Positions 1 through 9,390 of a stretch of DNA of 64,000 nucleotides are shown here, piece by piece. Origin of the DNA: JAWKWA01 sp041397765 (lineage in GTDB: Bacteria; Pseudomonadota; Alphaproteobacteria; Rhizobiales; Hyphomicrobiaceae); NCBI GenBank assembly GCA_041397765.1, contig JAWKWA010000008.1, forward strand, positions 124,001-188,000. Direction: 5' to 3'. Numbering within the stretch: position 1 is the first letter of the stretch; each line of letters begins with the position of its first letter. Both the position numbers and the translations under genes were made by a program. The notes below the pieces were generated by a model. That model was not told where the DNA came from and did no database searches. It saw only the letters and a program-made list of their open reading frames with translations.

Positions 1-258
1 CTCCACCAGGACCGCGACGAGAGGGATTTCGCCGCACCCGTCCTGTCCGTCTCGCTCGGCGACGATGCCGTCTTCGCGGTCGGGGGTCTGAAGCGTAGCG
101 ATCCGAAGGAGCGCATCACGCTGCGCTCGGGCGATGTCGTGATTCTCGGCGGGGCCAGCCGCCTCGCCTTCCACGGCATCGAGAAGGTGCTGCCAGGCAC
201 CTCGGACCTCTGGCCCGGCGGCGGCCGCATCAACCTGACGCTCCGCGTCGTCGGGTAG
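1..258 (+). CDS. alkB: Alpha-ketoglutarate-dependent dioxygenase AlkB, 3' part
   Basis: The first 85 codons visible are the C-terminal half of AlkB; the gene begins outside the window. AlkB removes methyl groups from 1-methyladenine and 3-methylcytosine in DNA by iron- and 2-oxoglutarate-dependent hydroxylation. The segment opens with LHQDRDE, which supplies the HxD iron ligands; the distal iron-binding His is in LAFHGIEKV, and the 2-oxoglutarate-binding arginines are in GRINLTLR near the end. The core LSVSLGDDAVFAVGGLKR and the phrase GDVVILGG are typical of bacterial AlkB. An Ada-like methyltransferase lies about 10.6 kb downstream, but there is no sign of a shared operon. Confidence 0.93.
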   Translation, partial: LHQDRDERDFAAPVLSVSLGDDAVFAVGGLKRSDPKERITLRSGDVVILGGASRLAFHGIEKVLPGTSDLWPGGGRINLTLRVVG

Positions 259-589
259 AGCGCAACGCCATTCGAGACCGGCAGTGCGAGACCGGCCATT
301 CGCGGACGGCAATTCGAGAAAAGTAATTATGCCGGGCCGGGCGGCCTGCCACGCCGTGTCCTTGATTGGGTGGTTCACGGGGGATTGCCGAAGCGGGCAG
401 CCCGAGGATCATGATTTGCCAAACGTGAACGCTTTGACCGTAACGTGCCGTCCGTTGATCGGCCGACCTCATCGGCGGCCGGACCCGGCTCGAACCCTGG
501 TATCGCGTATCGTGACCTGCCGTTCTCTCGCTTCCCAGTCGGTCGCTCGTCCGGCCGCCTGCCGCCGCGCATCGACCGATGCTGCCTTC
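259..589. other. Intergenic stretch after alkB
   Basis: The 331 bases between alkB and the next likely start hold no convincing gene. The reading frame of the downstream secreted protein is open back to 284, but the extra 102 residues are rich in Arg, Pro and Cys, look non-coding, and would bury the signal peptide. No clear terminator hairpin was seen. Confidence 0.4.
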
Positions 590-1699
590 ATGCTCGCCGT
601 CATCGCCCTGCTTGCGGCCCTCTTCTGGCTCGCACCGGCCGGGCCCGCCCGTGCCGGCGGCCTCGACGCCGTGCCGATCGTCTCGCGCAACATGGAGGTG
701 TCGCGGGCGCGCGCCACCGAATCGCCGCTGAAAGAGGCGGACCAGGCGATCTCCGATGGCTGGCCGCTCTACCGCACCGACACCGGCCAGCAGATCTACA
801 ACCGCATGATGGCGACGCTCGACGCCACCGACGGCCCGACGCCATCGGCCGGCGATTTCGCCGGCTGCGCCGAGCTGAACTGCAATCTGGTGCTGCCCGA
901 GCTTTCCTCGCTCGGCTGGCTGCCGGCCGGGCGTCTCTGGCTGTCGCCCGACGAATATGTGCTGTTCGTCGTCAGCCCGCGCGGCAAGGGCCTCGACGAC
1001 TATCGCCGACGGCCGAAAAGCGGCATGCGGATTTTCGTCTATCACGAGTTCCAGAACAGCACGACCAACACCGACCCCTACGACACCATCTCCTCCCATT
1101 CGGGCACCGTCTTCGTCTCCTTCTATATGAGCAAGCCGGCCGTCGACGCCGCCGGGCGCAGCTTCGTCGTCGTCACCCAGATCGCCCCCCACGATGTCGT
1201 CAGCCGCCACGCCTCGAACTGGGGCAGCGCCGGCCCCGGCATCGAGGTCGCCAAGAACACCGGCGAGAAGCTCGCGCCGCTGCAGGCGCGGGCCGGCATC
1301 GTCGTGGCGACCATCGTCAAGGCCGCCGAGCCGCAGCTGCGCGTCGTCAACCACCGCAATGTCGAGGGCCTGCCGATGCTGAAGGCCTACGAGGCGCGGC
1401 TCGCCTGGCTGGCCGCCCATCCGGGCGCCGCCCGTGTCGCGCTGCCTTTCGTCGCCGCCAGCGACGCCCGCATCGCCGCCGCCTCGGCCCCGCTCGCCGA
1501 ACTCATCCGCCTGCCGGGCACGACGCGGGTCGCGTCCGCCGCGACGAGCCTGACCATCCCCGCAGCCATGGTGCCGGTACCCGTGCCGGTCACCTCGATC
1601 GCGCTCCGCGCCGGCGTGCCGGTGCCCGTCGAGGCCAAGCGCCCCTTGAGTCTCACCGGCATGATCAGGCGCATGATGAAGGAGACCGCCGAGGAGTGA
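590..1699 (+). CDS. Secreted protein of unknown function with a HEFQN motif
   Basis: Function not recognised. The chosen start gives 369 residues beginning with a clear signal peptide (about residues 1-22, hydrophobic core then APAGPARA), so the protein is probably exported to the periplasm. The mature part has two close cysteines (CAELNC, about 93-98), a conserved-looking block RIFVYHEFQNSTTN (about 148-160) followed by SSHSGTVFVSFYM, and further histidines near 201 and 207. The HE pair followed by Asn, plus several later His, could form a metal site, but the usual HExxH of metallopeptidases is absent, so I do not call it an enzyme. The C-terminal 130 residues are Ala/Pro/Val-rich. No strong ribosome binding site was seen before 590, so the start rests on the signal peptide. 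Confidence 0.6.
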   Translation: MLAVIALLAALFWLAPAGPARAGGLDAVPIVSRNMEVSRARATESPLKEADQAISDGWPLYRTDTGQQIYNRMMATLDATDGPTPSAGDFAGCAELNCNLVLPELSSLGWLPAGRLWLSPDEYVLFVVSPRGKGLDDYRRRPKSGMRIFVYHEFQNSTTNTDPYDTISSHSGTVFVSFYMSKPAVDAAGRSFVVVTQIAPHDVVSRHASNWGSAGPGIEVAKNTGEKLAPLQARAGIVVATIVKAAEPQLRVVNHRNVEGLPMLKAYEARLAWLAAHPGAARVALPFVAASDARIAAASAPLAELIRLPGTTRVASAATSLTIPAAMVPVPVPVTSIALRAGVPVPVEAKRPLSLTGMIRRMMKETAEE

Positions 1700-1827
1700 G
1701 TTTGTCGGGCAAGGCGCGGCGGTCGCCCGCCGAGCATTTGTCCCCCGCCACACGGACCTTAATTTCCCGTTAACGACGCCCGCCGAAGCTTCTCCGGACA
1801 ATCGCGATTCGACCCCGGAGGCCGGTC

Positions 1828-3624
1828 ATGCTCGGCGCAGTTCTCGGCATCATTCTGCTCGTCGTTGGTGCACTCACCGCGCTTCGCGGGCCAAAGTCTA
1901 TTCCGACCGGTGCCGGCAATGCCGGGAGGCTCGGACCTGTCGTCGGCATGCTCGGCGGGCGCTTCGGTGGCGCCATTCTGGCCCTCGTCGGCCTATTCAT
2001 GATCGCCCAGACTTCCTATGTTTTCATCGACGCCAACCGTGTCGGCCATCTGAAGCGCATCTATGCCTTCTCCGAGCTGCCCGAGGGCCGCATCATCGCG
2101 CTGCCCGGCGAGAAGGGACCGCAAGCCCGGATTCTCGGTCCCGGCTTCCACTTCATCCCGCTCGTGCGCGTGCTCTACGACGTCGAGCAGTTCCCGGTCG
2201 TCGTCGTGCCGGAGGGCTACTATGCCGAGGTCACCGCGCTCGACGGCAAGCCGATGCCCGAGGGCATGTTCATGGCCCCCGCCGTCGCCGACACCGATGT
2301 CGGTGAGATGCTCGATGCCGAGCGCTTCCTGACCAGCGGCAAGTATTTTCGCGGCCCCCAGGAGACCGTGCTGAAGCCCGGCAGCTACCGGCTCAACCAG
2401 TACCTCTTCCGCATCAACATCAGCGACGAGACCAGAGCCACCATCATTCCCGCCGGTCACGTCGGCGTGGTGAAGTCGAACGTCGCCCAGCCGGGCGCCC
2501 ATTGCGTCGAGCAGGAGGTCAAGGCCGCCGATGCCGAGGCGCTCGCCGGCGCGCTATCGGTGCCGCTCGTGCCGCGTGGCTGCATCGGTATCTGGCGCGA
2601 GCCGATCCTGCCGGGCGCCCAGTATCTCAATCGCCGCGCCTATGAGGTGACGCTCGTCGACACCCGCGTCCAGACCTGGGAGTTCAAGGGCGGCTTCATC
2701 AAGCGCTACATCGATGTGTCCGTCGACCAGCAGGGCACCCTGAAGCAGACCGAGCGCTCCGAGGCCCATCCCGAGGTTGCCGACGCGGCCGACCGGGCGG
2801 TGTTCCTGAAGGTGGAAGGCTGGGACATTCCCCAGGAGCTGCGCGTGCTCGTGCAGGTGAGCCCGGCCAACGCCCCGATCGTCGTCGGTGCGGTCGGCGG
2901 CCTCGACGAGGTGAGGAGCCGCATCCTCGTGCCCGTGATCCGATCGATCGTAAGGAATGTCGCCGGCTCGGAGATCGAGGTGCCGGATCCGACGACGCCC
3001 GGCAAGCGCATCCGCCGCGCCACCCACGCCCTCGATCTCATCGAGAATCGCGATGCTCTCGAGCAGACCATCGAGGTGCAGGTGAAGCGCGAGGGCCTCA
3101 AGGCCGGTGTCGACATCCAGCAGATCCGTCTCGGCGAGCCGGCCATTCCTCCCGAGATCCTCATCTCGCGCCAGCGCGAGCAGCTCGCCGCCCTCCTCGC
3201 CAAGGCCTATGAGCAGGAGACCGCCTCCCAGGCCAAGCGCATCGAGACCGAGCAGGCCCGCGCCACCGCCAACGAGCAGCCGCGCCTCGTCGAGAGCCAG
3301 ATCGCCGTTCAGGTCGCCCGCCAGCGTGAGGCGGAGCGCGCCGCCCTCGGCCGCGCCGAGCGCCAGTTCCTCGAGGAGCTCGCCCGCGGCCAGAGCGCCC
3401 AGGCCGCCGTCCTCGGCCAGGATCGTGTGGCGCTGCTGCAGGCTCTCGAGAAGACCCTCGCAGCCCTCGAGCGCAAGCCCGAGCTCGTCGGTCTCGTGCA
3501 GCGCCTCGTGCCCAATATCGTTGTCAACGGCGGTGGCGGCGATGCGAGCTTCGCCGGTGCTGCCGCCATCCTCGGCAGCGCCTTGCAGGGCGGCGAGCGG
3601 CCCAAGGTCTTCAACCCGCAATAG
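1828..3624 (+). CDS. SPFH/band 7 (flotillin-like) membrane protein
   Basis: A 598-residue membrane-anchored protein of the SPFH (stomatin/prohibitin/flotillin/HflK-C) superfamily. Two hydrophobic segments lie at the N-terminus (about residues 2-20 and 48-69), followed by the typical entry into the SPFH fold, VGHLKRIYAFSELPEG...LGPGFHFIPLVRVLYDVEQFPV. A second SPFH-like block runs from about 270 to 430. The region from about 435 to 540 is rich in Glu, Gln, Ala and Arg and predicts a long coiled coil, as in flotillins; the tail is Gly/Ala-rich. Such proteins form oligomeric rings that organise membrane microdomains or modulate proteases; the precise role here is unknown. A GGAGG sits six bases before the ATG. 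It stands alone, convergent with the efflux genes. Confidence 0.85.
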   Translation: MLGAVLGIILLVVGALTALRGPKSIPTGAGNAGRLGPVVGMLGGRFGGAILALVGLFMIAQTSYVFIDANRVGHLKRIYAFSELPEGRIIALPGEKGPQARILGPGFHFIPLVRVLYDVEQFPVVVVPEGYYAEVTALDGKPMPEGMFMAPAVADTDVGEMLDAERFLTSGKYFRGPQETVLKPGSYRLNQYLFRINISDETRATIIPAGHVGVVKSNVAQPGAHCVEQEVKAADAEALAGALSVPLVPRGCIGIWREPILPGAQYLNRRAYEVTLVDTRVQTWEFKGGFIKRYIDVSVDQQGTLKQTERSEAHPEVADAADRAVFLKVEGWDIPQELRVLVQVSPANAPIVVGAVGGLDEVRSRILVPVIRSIVRNVAGSEIEVPDPTTPGKRIRRATHALDLIENRDALEQTIEVQVKREGLKAGVDIQQIRLGEPAIPPEILISRQREQLAALLAKAYEQETASQAKRIETEQARATANEQPRLVESQIAVQVARQREAERAALGRAERQFLEELARGQSAQAAVLGQDRVALLQALEKTLAALERKPELVGLVQRLVPNIVVNGGGGDASFAGAAAILGSALQGGERPKVFNPQ

Positions 3625-3672
3625 CGAGCTTCGGACGGCGTGACCCGATCCGCGGCAGACTGCCGGAACTGA

Positions 3673-3702
3673 CGGCGGCGGCCCGGCCCGGGCCCGCCGC
3701 CG
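3673..3702. terminator. GC-rich hairpin between convergent genes
   Basis: A strong inverted repeat (arms CGGCGGCGG and CCGCCGCCG plus inner CCCGG/CCGGG pairs with one bulge) lies between the band-7 gene and the RND pump gene, which converge. It has no T-tract, so it may be a weak or Rho-assisted bidirectional terminator. Confidence 0.45.
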
Positions 3703-3708
3703 AGCGCT

Positions 3709-6700
3709 CTACTCCGCCGCTTTGGCGTGCGTCGGCTCGGCCGGCAACTCGCCGGGCGAGACCGTCGCCTCGTCCTCCTCGCTGCGGCGGTTGCGCGCGA
3801 GATAGGTATAGGCGGTCGGCACTACGAACAGCGTGAACAGCGTGCCGAACGACATGCCGCCGACGATCACCCAGCCGATCTGCTGGCGGCTTTCGGCGCC
3901 CGCGCCATGCGCGAAGGCGAGCGGCAGCGCGCCGAACACCATGGCGCCCGTCGTCATGACGATCGGACGCAGCCGCCGCACCGACGCCTCGATCACCGCC
4001 TTGTACGCATCGGCGCCCGTCTCGCGCATCTGGTTGGCGAACTCGACGATCAGGATGCCGTGCTTGGTGATGAGACCGATCAGTGTCACGAGCCCGATCT
4101 GGCTGTAGACGTTGAGCGTGCCCCCCGCCAGATACAGCGTGAACAGCGCGCCGGTGATCGACAGCGGCACCGAGAGCATGATGATCGTCGGATTGATCCA
4201 GCTCTCGAACTGCGCGGCGAGCACGAGGAAGATGAAGACGAGCGACAGCGCGCCGACCAGATAGAGGCTGCGCCCGGCGCCCTGGAACTCGCGGCTCTCG
4301 CCGGCGAGGTCGGTCTGCACCGTTCCCGGCAGCACACGCTCGGCCGCCGCGCGGATGTCGGCGAGCGATTCGCCGAGCGAGAAGCCGGGCGCCGGGATCG
4401 CCGAGATGATCGCAGCCCGCTGCTGGTTGAAGCGATTGAGCTCCTTGGGCGCCACGCGCTCGGCGATCGTCACGAGATTGGAGAGCTGGATCATCTCGCC
4501 CGAGGCGTTGCGCACGAAGATCGAGGCGAGATCGCGCGGTCGCGCCCGATCGGCATCGGCGAGCTGCACGATCACGTCGTACTGGTCGCCGTTCATCTCG
4601 AATCGCGTCACCTGCCGGCCGCCGAGCATGGTCTCGAGTGTGCGCCCGACATCGGAGACCTTGAGCCCGTTGTCGGCCAGCTTCTCGCGGTCGAGTGCGA
4701 CATAGATCTGCGGCTTGTTGAGTCGGAGGTCGGAATCCACATTCGTCACCGAGGGCACCTTGCGCAACTCGGCGATGAGTGCGTTCACATAGCCATCGAG
4801 CGTTTCGTAGCTCTCCGAGGTCTGGATTACGAACTGCACCGGCTTGGATCGCGAGCTCTGCCCGAGCGAGGGCGGATTGGAGGCGAAGGCGCGGATGCCG
4901 GGTATCTTCATCAGCCCGCCCTGAAGCTGCCCGGCGATCGCCTGCTGCGAGCGCGTCCGCTCCTCCCAGGCCTTCAGCCTGACGAATGAGAGCGCGCTCG
5001 TCGCATCGGGAAAGCCGACAATGATCAGATTTGTCTCGACCTCGGGCACTTGCGCATATACGGCGGCGAACTCGCGCGCATAGCCCGCCGTGAAGGCCAC
5101 GGTCGAGCCCTCGGGCGCCGAGCCGAACACCATGATCGAGCCGCGATCCTCGACCGGCGACAGCTCCGATTTGAGGTGGCTGAGCGAGTAGACGATGCCG
5201 CTCGCCGCCGCGAGCGCGAGCACGATGACGAGTGGCCGCGCCCGGAATGCAAGGCCGAGCAGCCGGCGATAGCCGCCCGCCACCCAATCGAAGCCCCGCT
5301 CGAGCGCCAGATAGATGCCGCCGTGCCGCTCGTGCTCCTTGAGGATCTGCGAGCACATCATCGGCGTCAGCGTGAGGGCGATGAAGCCCGAGATGACGAC
5401 GGCACCCGCCAGTGTCAGGGCGAACTCGACGAACAGCTTGCCAGTCCGGCCCGAGCTGAACACCATCGGCGCATAGACCGCGACCAGCGTCAGCGTCATC
5501 GCCACCACCGCGAAGGCGATCTCGTTGATGCCCCGGATGGCGGCGGCCTTGGGCTTCATGCCCTGCTCGATATGGTGGTGGATGTTCTCCAGCACGACGA
5601 TAGCGTCGTCGACCACGAGGCCGACCGCGAGCACCAGCGCCAAGAGCGTCAGCGTGTTGATCGAGAAGCCGAACAGATACATGAGCGTGAAGGCGCCGAT
5701 CAGCGAGGCCGGTATGGTGACGATCGGGATGATGGTCGCGCGGAACGATCGCAGGAAGAACAGGATCACCACGACGACCAGCGCCACCGCCTCGCCGATC
5801 GCCGTGAACACCGCGCGGATCGAGCGCTCGATGAAGATCGAGGAATCGTAGGCGACGATCAGGTTCATGCCGGCGGGCAGTTTCGCCACGATGTCGGGCA
5901 GCCGCTCGCGCACGCCCGCCGACACGTCGAGCGGATTGGCGGTCGCCTGCTTGACGAGCCCGAGCGTGACCGACTGCTGGCCGCTCAGCCATGCGACGCG
6001 CCGGCTGTCGGCGGCGCCGAGCTCGACGGTGGCGATGTCGCCGATCCGCACGAGGAAACCGTCGGCGTTCTTGACGATGATCGAGCGGAACTGCTCGGGC
6101 GTCGACAGCCCGGTATCGGAGAGCACCGTGAACTCGCGGTCCTGCCCCTCGATGCGGCCGGCCGGGATTTCGACATTCTGCTCGCGCAGCGCCGTCTCCA
6201 CGTCCTGCGTCGTCAGATTGTAGGCCGCGAGCCGCGCCCGGTCGATCCAGATGCGCATCGCATAGCGCCGCTCGCCGAGGATGCGCACTTCCGCGACGCC
6301 CGGCGAGTTGCGCAGCCGCTCCGACACGAACCGGTCGGCGAAATCACTGATCTCGAGCGCGCTGTGACGGTCGCTGGTCAGCGCCAGATAGAGCACCGGC
6401 TGGGCGTCCGCCTCGACCTTGGAGATGACCGGCTCGTCGACCGCTTCCGGCAGCCGGCCGCGTACCCGCCCGACCCGGTCGCGCACGTCCGAGGCGGCGA
6501 CGTCCGGATCGGCATCCGCACGGAAGGTGACGGAGATCTGGCTGCGCTCCTGCCGGCTCGAAGAGGTGATGACCTCGATGCCCTCGATGCCCGCGATCGA
6601 GTTCTCGAGCACCTGCGTCACCTGCGTCTCGATGATCTCGGCCGAGGCGCCCGGATAGTCGGTCCTGACCGAGACCTGCGGCTCGTCGATATTGGGGTAC

Positions 6701-6804
6701 TCGCGCACCGTCAGGCGCGTGTAGCTGACGAGCCCGATGAGCAGCACGATCAGGCTGAGCACCGTCGCAAAGACCGGCCGGCGGATGAAGACGTCGAAGA
6801 CCAT
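3709..6804 (-). CDS. RND efflux transporter, inner-membrane pump
   Basis: A 1031-residue pump of the hydrophobe/amphiphile efflux (HAE1, AcrB/MexF-like) type that exports drugs or other amphiphiles using the proton gradient. The N-terminus MVFDVFIRRPVFATVL is the family's hallmark first membrane helix. The proton-relay aspartates are in AVGLVVDDAIVVLENIHHH (about 398-416), inside the central helix bundle; the second half repeats the fold and ends with helices at about 850-1000 (FGALPLAFAHGAGAESRQQIG is the usual motif). Length matches the family. It starts four bases after the stop of the adaptor gene, so the two are co-transcribed. No outer-membrane channel gene is present nearby, so a TolC homologue encoded elsewhere is presumably used. 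Confidence 0.94.
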   Translation of the reverse strand: MVFDVFIRRPVFATVLSLIVLLIGLVSYTRLTVREYPNIDEPQVSVRTDYPGASAEIIETQVTQVLENSIAGIEGIEVITSSSRQERSQISVTFRADADPDVAASDVRDRVGRVRGRLPEAVDEPVISKVEADAQPVLYLALTSDRHSALEISDFADRFVSERLRNSPGVAEVRILGERRYAMRIWIDRARLAAYNLTTQDVETALREQNVEIPAGRIEGQDREFTVLSDTGLSTPEQFRSIIVKNADGFLVRIGDIATVELGAADSRRVAWLSGQQSVTLGLVKQATANPLDVSAGVRERLPDIVAKLPAGMNLIVAYDSSIFIERSIRAVFTAIGEAVALVVVVILFFLRSFRATIIPIVTIPASLIGAFTLMYLFGFSINTLTLLALVLAVGLVVDDAIVVLENIHHHIEQGMKPKAAAIRGINEIAFAVVAMTLTLVAVYAPMVFSSGRTGKLFVEFALTLAGAVVISGFIALTLTPMMCSQILKEHERHGGIYLALERGFDWVAGGYRRLLGLAFRARPLVIVLALAAASGIVYSLSHLKSELSPVEDRGSIMVFGSAPEGSTVAFTAGYAREFAAVYAQVPEVETNLIIVGFPDATSALSFVRLKAWEERTRSQQAIAGQLQGGLMKIPGIRAFASNPPSLGQSSRSKPVQFVIQTSESYETLDGYVNALIAELRKVPSVTNVDSDLRLNKPQIYVALDREKLADNGLKVSDVGRTLETMLGGRQVTRFEMNGDQYDVIVQLADADRARPRDLASIFVRNASGEMIQLSNLVTIAERVAPKELNRFNQQRAAIISAIPAPGFSLGESLADIRAAAERVLPGTVQTDLAGESREFQGAGRSLYLVGALSLVFIFLVLAAQFESWINPTIIMLSVPLSITGALFTLYLAGGTLNVYSQIGLVTLIGLITKHGILIVEFANQMRETGADAYKAVIEASVRRLRPIVMTTGAMVFGALPLAFAHGAGAESRQQIGWVIVGGMSFGTLFTLFVVPTAYTYLARNRRSEEDEATVSPGELPAEPTHAKAAE

Positions 6805-6808
6805 GGGC

Positions 6809-7903
6809 TCACGCCGCCTTTCCGGGCATCTCGGTGACCTCGTCGCCGTCCTTCAGCCGCATCTGGCCGGCGGTGATGACGCGCTGGCCGGCGGTGAGGC
6901 CCTCTTTGATCTCTACCCGGCCGTCCTGACGCTGGCCGGCGACCACCTCTGTCTTGCGCACCGTCCGTCCCTCGAGCACGAAGACGTAGCTCTTGTCGCC
7001 CTCCGGGATGATGGCCGCCTCCGGAATCAGCACGGCCGCCTCGACGACCGAGAGCACCAGCTTCACGCGGGCGAACAGGCCCGGCTTCAGCGTGCCGTCG
7101 GGATTTGGCAGCGACGCCTTCATCCTCACCGCCCGTCCGTTGACGTCGACGACCGGGTCGATGGCCGTCACCTCGCCCTTGAAGGCGCGGCCCGGGAAGG
7201 CGTCGACCGTGACGTCGATGGCGAGGCCCGGCTTCAGCACCGAGAGGAATACCTCGGGGACCCGGAACTCGACCTTGACGGGGTCGATGCTGGTGATCGT
7301 CACGATCGCCTGTCCGGGAGTCAGATAGTCGCCGATGCCGACAGTGCTGAGCCCGAGCACGCCGTCGATCGGCGCGCGGATGGTCGCCTTGGCGAGCTGG
7401 GCACGGGCGAGCGCCAGCCGGGCTGTCGCGGTGGCAAGTCCGCCTTCCGCCTCGTCGCGGTTCGCCTGGCTGCCGAGGCGCTTGTCGGCGAGCGACTTGG
7501 CGCGCGCGAAATTGACCTCGGCGAGGTCGAGATCCGCCTTGGCCTGGGCGAGCGTCGCCTCGAGCGTCGAGGCATCGAGCTGGACCACCACGGCGCCGGT
7601 CTTGATCGGCCGGCCCTCGGTGAAGCGCGCCTCCACCACCTTGCCGGCGATCTCCGAGGCGATGACCACCTGCTGGTCGGCCTGCAGCGTGCCGAGCGCC
7701 TCGATGCTGGAGACCACCGGCCCCGTTTCGGCCGTGCTCGCCTCGACCGGCAGCAGCGGTGCCTTTGCCGCCGCTGGCGTGCCAGACGAGGGGCTGGCCG
7801 CCGTCTGCATCGGATAGACCTGCTTCCACAACTCGTAGTGCCATACGGCATAGCCGCCGGCCCCGACGAGGATGGCGAGGAGCGCAAGGAAGAACGACCT
7901 CAA
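6809..7903 (-). CDS. RND efflux system periplasmic adaptor subunit
   Basis: A 364-residue membrane fusion protein that joins the pump to the outer-membrane channel. I chose a TTG start at 7903 because GGGAG sits eight bases before it and the protein then begins RSFFLALLAILVGAGGYAV, a signal-anchor helix; the frame is open far upstream, but that part is Arg/Pro-rich non-coding. The order of domains is standard: barrel-sandwich half VSSIEALGTLQADQQVVIASEIAGKV (about 65-90), coiled-coil hairpin (about 105-165), lipoyl return GVLGLSTVGIGDYLTPGQA, beta-barrel (EFRVPE...), and a membrane-proximal domain ending LKDGDEVTEMP. It is the first gene of the two-gene efflux operon. Confidence 0.9.
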   Translation of the reverse strand: MRSFFLALLAILVGAGGYAVWHYELWKQVYPMQTAASPSSGTPAAAKAPLLPVEASTAETGPVVSSIEALGTLQADQQVVIASEIAGKVVEARFTEGRPIKTGAVVVQLDASTLEATLAQAKADLDLAEVNFARAKSLADKRLGSQANRDEAEGGLATATARLALARAQLAKATIRAPIDGVLGLSTVGIGDYLTPGQAIVTITSIDPVKVEFRVPEVFLSVLKPGLAIDVTVDAFPGRAFKGEVTAIDPVVDVNGRAVRMKASLPNPDGTLKPGLFARVKLVLSVVEAAVLIPEAAIIPEGDKSYVFVLEGRTVRKTEVVAGQRQDGRVEIKEGLTAGQRVITAGQMRLKDGDEVTEMPGKAA

Positions 7904-8315
7904 TTGGGCAACTCCCCTATCCGGTGTGGCGTCGGCCGGTGCTCTCTGGCTCCGAGCGGACGGATGTCTCAGCAAGGCAGTCGAGCGACGGGCCGGCCGC
8001 GCCGGGATCGCGAGGGCGGAACGCCGATCGGGCGAGGCGCCGGCTCTTCGATAGGCGATCTGTCGGGGAAGCCGGTCTGGCCGCTGCGCAGGGCGTACTG
8101 CGCGATCGCCGGCCGTCCGGGCTGAATGCCCCGTCTGATGCGCCCCGCCAGGGTACGCATGTCCCGCGCTGGCGGATGATGCCCACTCGCAGGCGGCGAG
8201 GCCAGTAATATCGGCGCGAGCGCATGCCGGCAGTGCGAACGTCGTGAACGGCGACGCCGGCTCCCGCGCCGCAGCCGAACGGCCCTCACCCCGCTGCCGA
8301 CCGCCGCCGGAGCCT
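7904..8315. other. Intergenic stretch upstream of the efflux adaptor
   Basis: About 410 bases between two minus-strand genes. It should hold the efflux promoter, but I could not pick out a confident -35/-10 pair or an operator. Open frames on both strands here are Arg/Pro/Gly-rich and do not look like protein. No regulator gene sits next to the pump. Confidence 0.4.
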
Positions 8316-9311
8316 TCAGATGTCGAGCCCCTTCTCGCGGGCGAGCCGGTCGAGCGGCACGAGCGGTCGCGGCCCGATATGGGAGATCGCCTCCGCCGCC
8401 GCGATGCTCGCCAGCCGTCCAGCGGTCTCCAGCGAGCGCCCGGTGGCATGGCCGTAGAGGAAGCCGGCGGCATAGAGATCACCCGCCCCGGTCGTGTCCA
8501 CGACCCGCGCCACCGGATCGGCCGCGATCTCGACGGTCGTGCCGCCCGAGATGATGATCGAGCCCCGGGCGCTGCGCGTCACCGCGGCAAGCGCCGCGTC
8601 CTTCCTGACCCGCGCGCAGGCCTCGTCGAACGAGGTCTCGTATAGCGCGGTGATCTCGTCGGAGTTGGCGAACAGGATGTCCACATGGTTGCGGATGAGG
8701 TCGAGGAATTCCGCGCGATGCCGCTCGACGCAGAACCCGTCCGACAGCGACAGCGCGACCTTGCGGCCGGCCTTTCGCGCCGTCGCCGCCGCGAGGCTGA
8801 AAGCGCGTTTCGCCGCCGGCCGGTCGAACAGATAGCCCTCCAGATAGGTGATCGTCGCCCCGCCGATCACGCCCGTATCGACCTCCGCCTCCGCCAGCTC
8901 CGGGCTGACCCCGAGATAGGTGTTCATGGTCCGCTCCCCGTCCGGGGTCACGAATACGAGGCAGCGCGCCGTCGGCGTGCCGGACGAGGAGGCCACCGTG
9001 TCGTAGGCGACCCCGATCGAGCGGATGTCGTGGCGGAAGATGCGGCCGAATTCGTCGTCCGCCGTCTTGCCGATGAAGGCGGCCCGTCCGCCGAAGGAGG
9101 CGACGCCGGCGATGGTGTTGGCCGCCGAACCGCCCGAGGTCTCGACCGCCGGGCCCATCTCCGCATAGAGGCTCTTCACCTCGTCGACCTCGATGAGCCG
9201 CATATGGCCCTTCGACAGGCCGAGCCGGGCAACGAGGCCGTCCTCGCAGCGCGCGATGATGTCGACGATCGCATTGCCGATGCCGACGACGTCAAGGGAT
9301 GCTTCTGTCAT
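8316..9311 (-). CDS. PfkB-family carbohydrate/adenosine kinase
   Basis: A 331-residue cytoplasmic kinase of the ribokinase/PfkB superfamily. It has the N-terminal DVVGIGNAIVDIIA strand, the substrate-binding GGSAANT (about 60-66), and the C-terminal PfkB signature DTTGAGDLYAAGFL with the catalytic base Asp278. Alphaproteobacterial members of this type are usually annotated as adenosine kinase, which phosphorylates adenosine to AMP, but sugar substrates cannot be excluded from sequence. The length is normal. It is followed 79 bases upstream on the same strand by nth, so weak co-transcription is possible. Confidence 0.88.
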   Translation of the reverse strand: MTEASLDVVGIGNAIVDIIARCEDGLVARLGLSKGHMRLIEVDEVKSLYAEMGPAVETSGGSAANTIAGVASFGGRAAFIGKTADDEFGRIFRHDIRSIGVAYDTVASSSGTPTARCLVFVTPDGERTMNTYLGVSPELAEAEVDTGVIGGATITYLEGYLFDRPAAKRAFSLAAATARKAGRKVALSLSDGFCVERHRAEFLDLIRNHVDILFANSDEITALYETSFDEACARVRKDAALAAVTRSARGSIIISGGTTVEIAADPVARVVDTTGAGDLYAAGFLYGHATGRSLETAGRLASIAAAEAISHIGPRPLVPLDRLAREKGLDI

Positions 9312-9390
9312 CGGTCAAGGCTCCCGTTCGCGGTGTGTGTCTTGGGGGTGAAGCGGCGCGCCCGCCGAGGGGTTGGCTCCGGCGGCGCGG

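Noticed and set aside
230..1801. Open frame of 523 codons on the minus strand opposite the secreted protein
   Set aside because: It is an antisense shadow caused by high GC; the plus strand has a signal peptide and better codon pattern, and the minus product is Gly/Arg/Ala-rich without motifs.
3709..7903. A three-gene RND operon with outer-membrane channel
   Set aside because: Only the pump and adaptor genes are present; neither neighbour resembles TolC.
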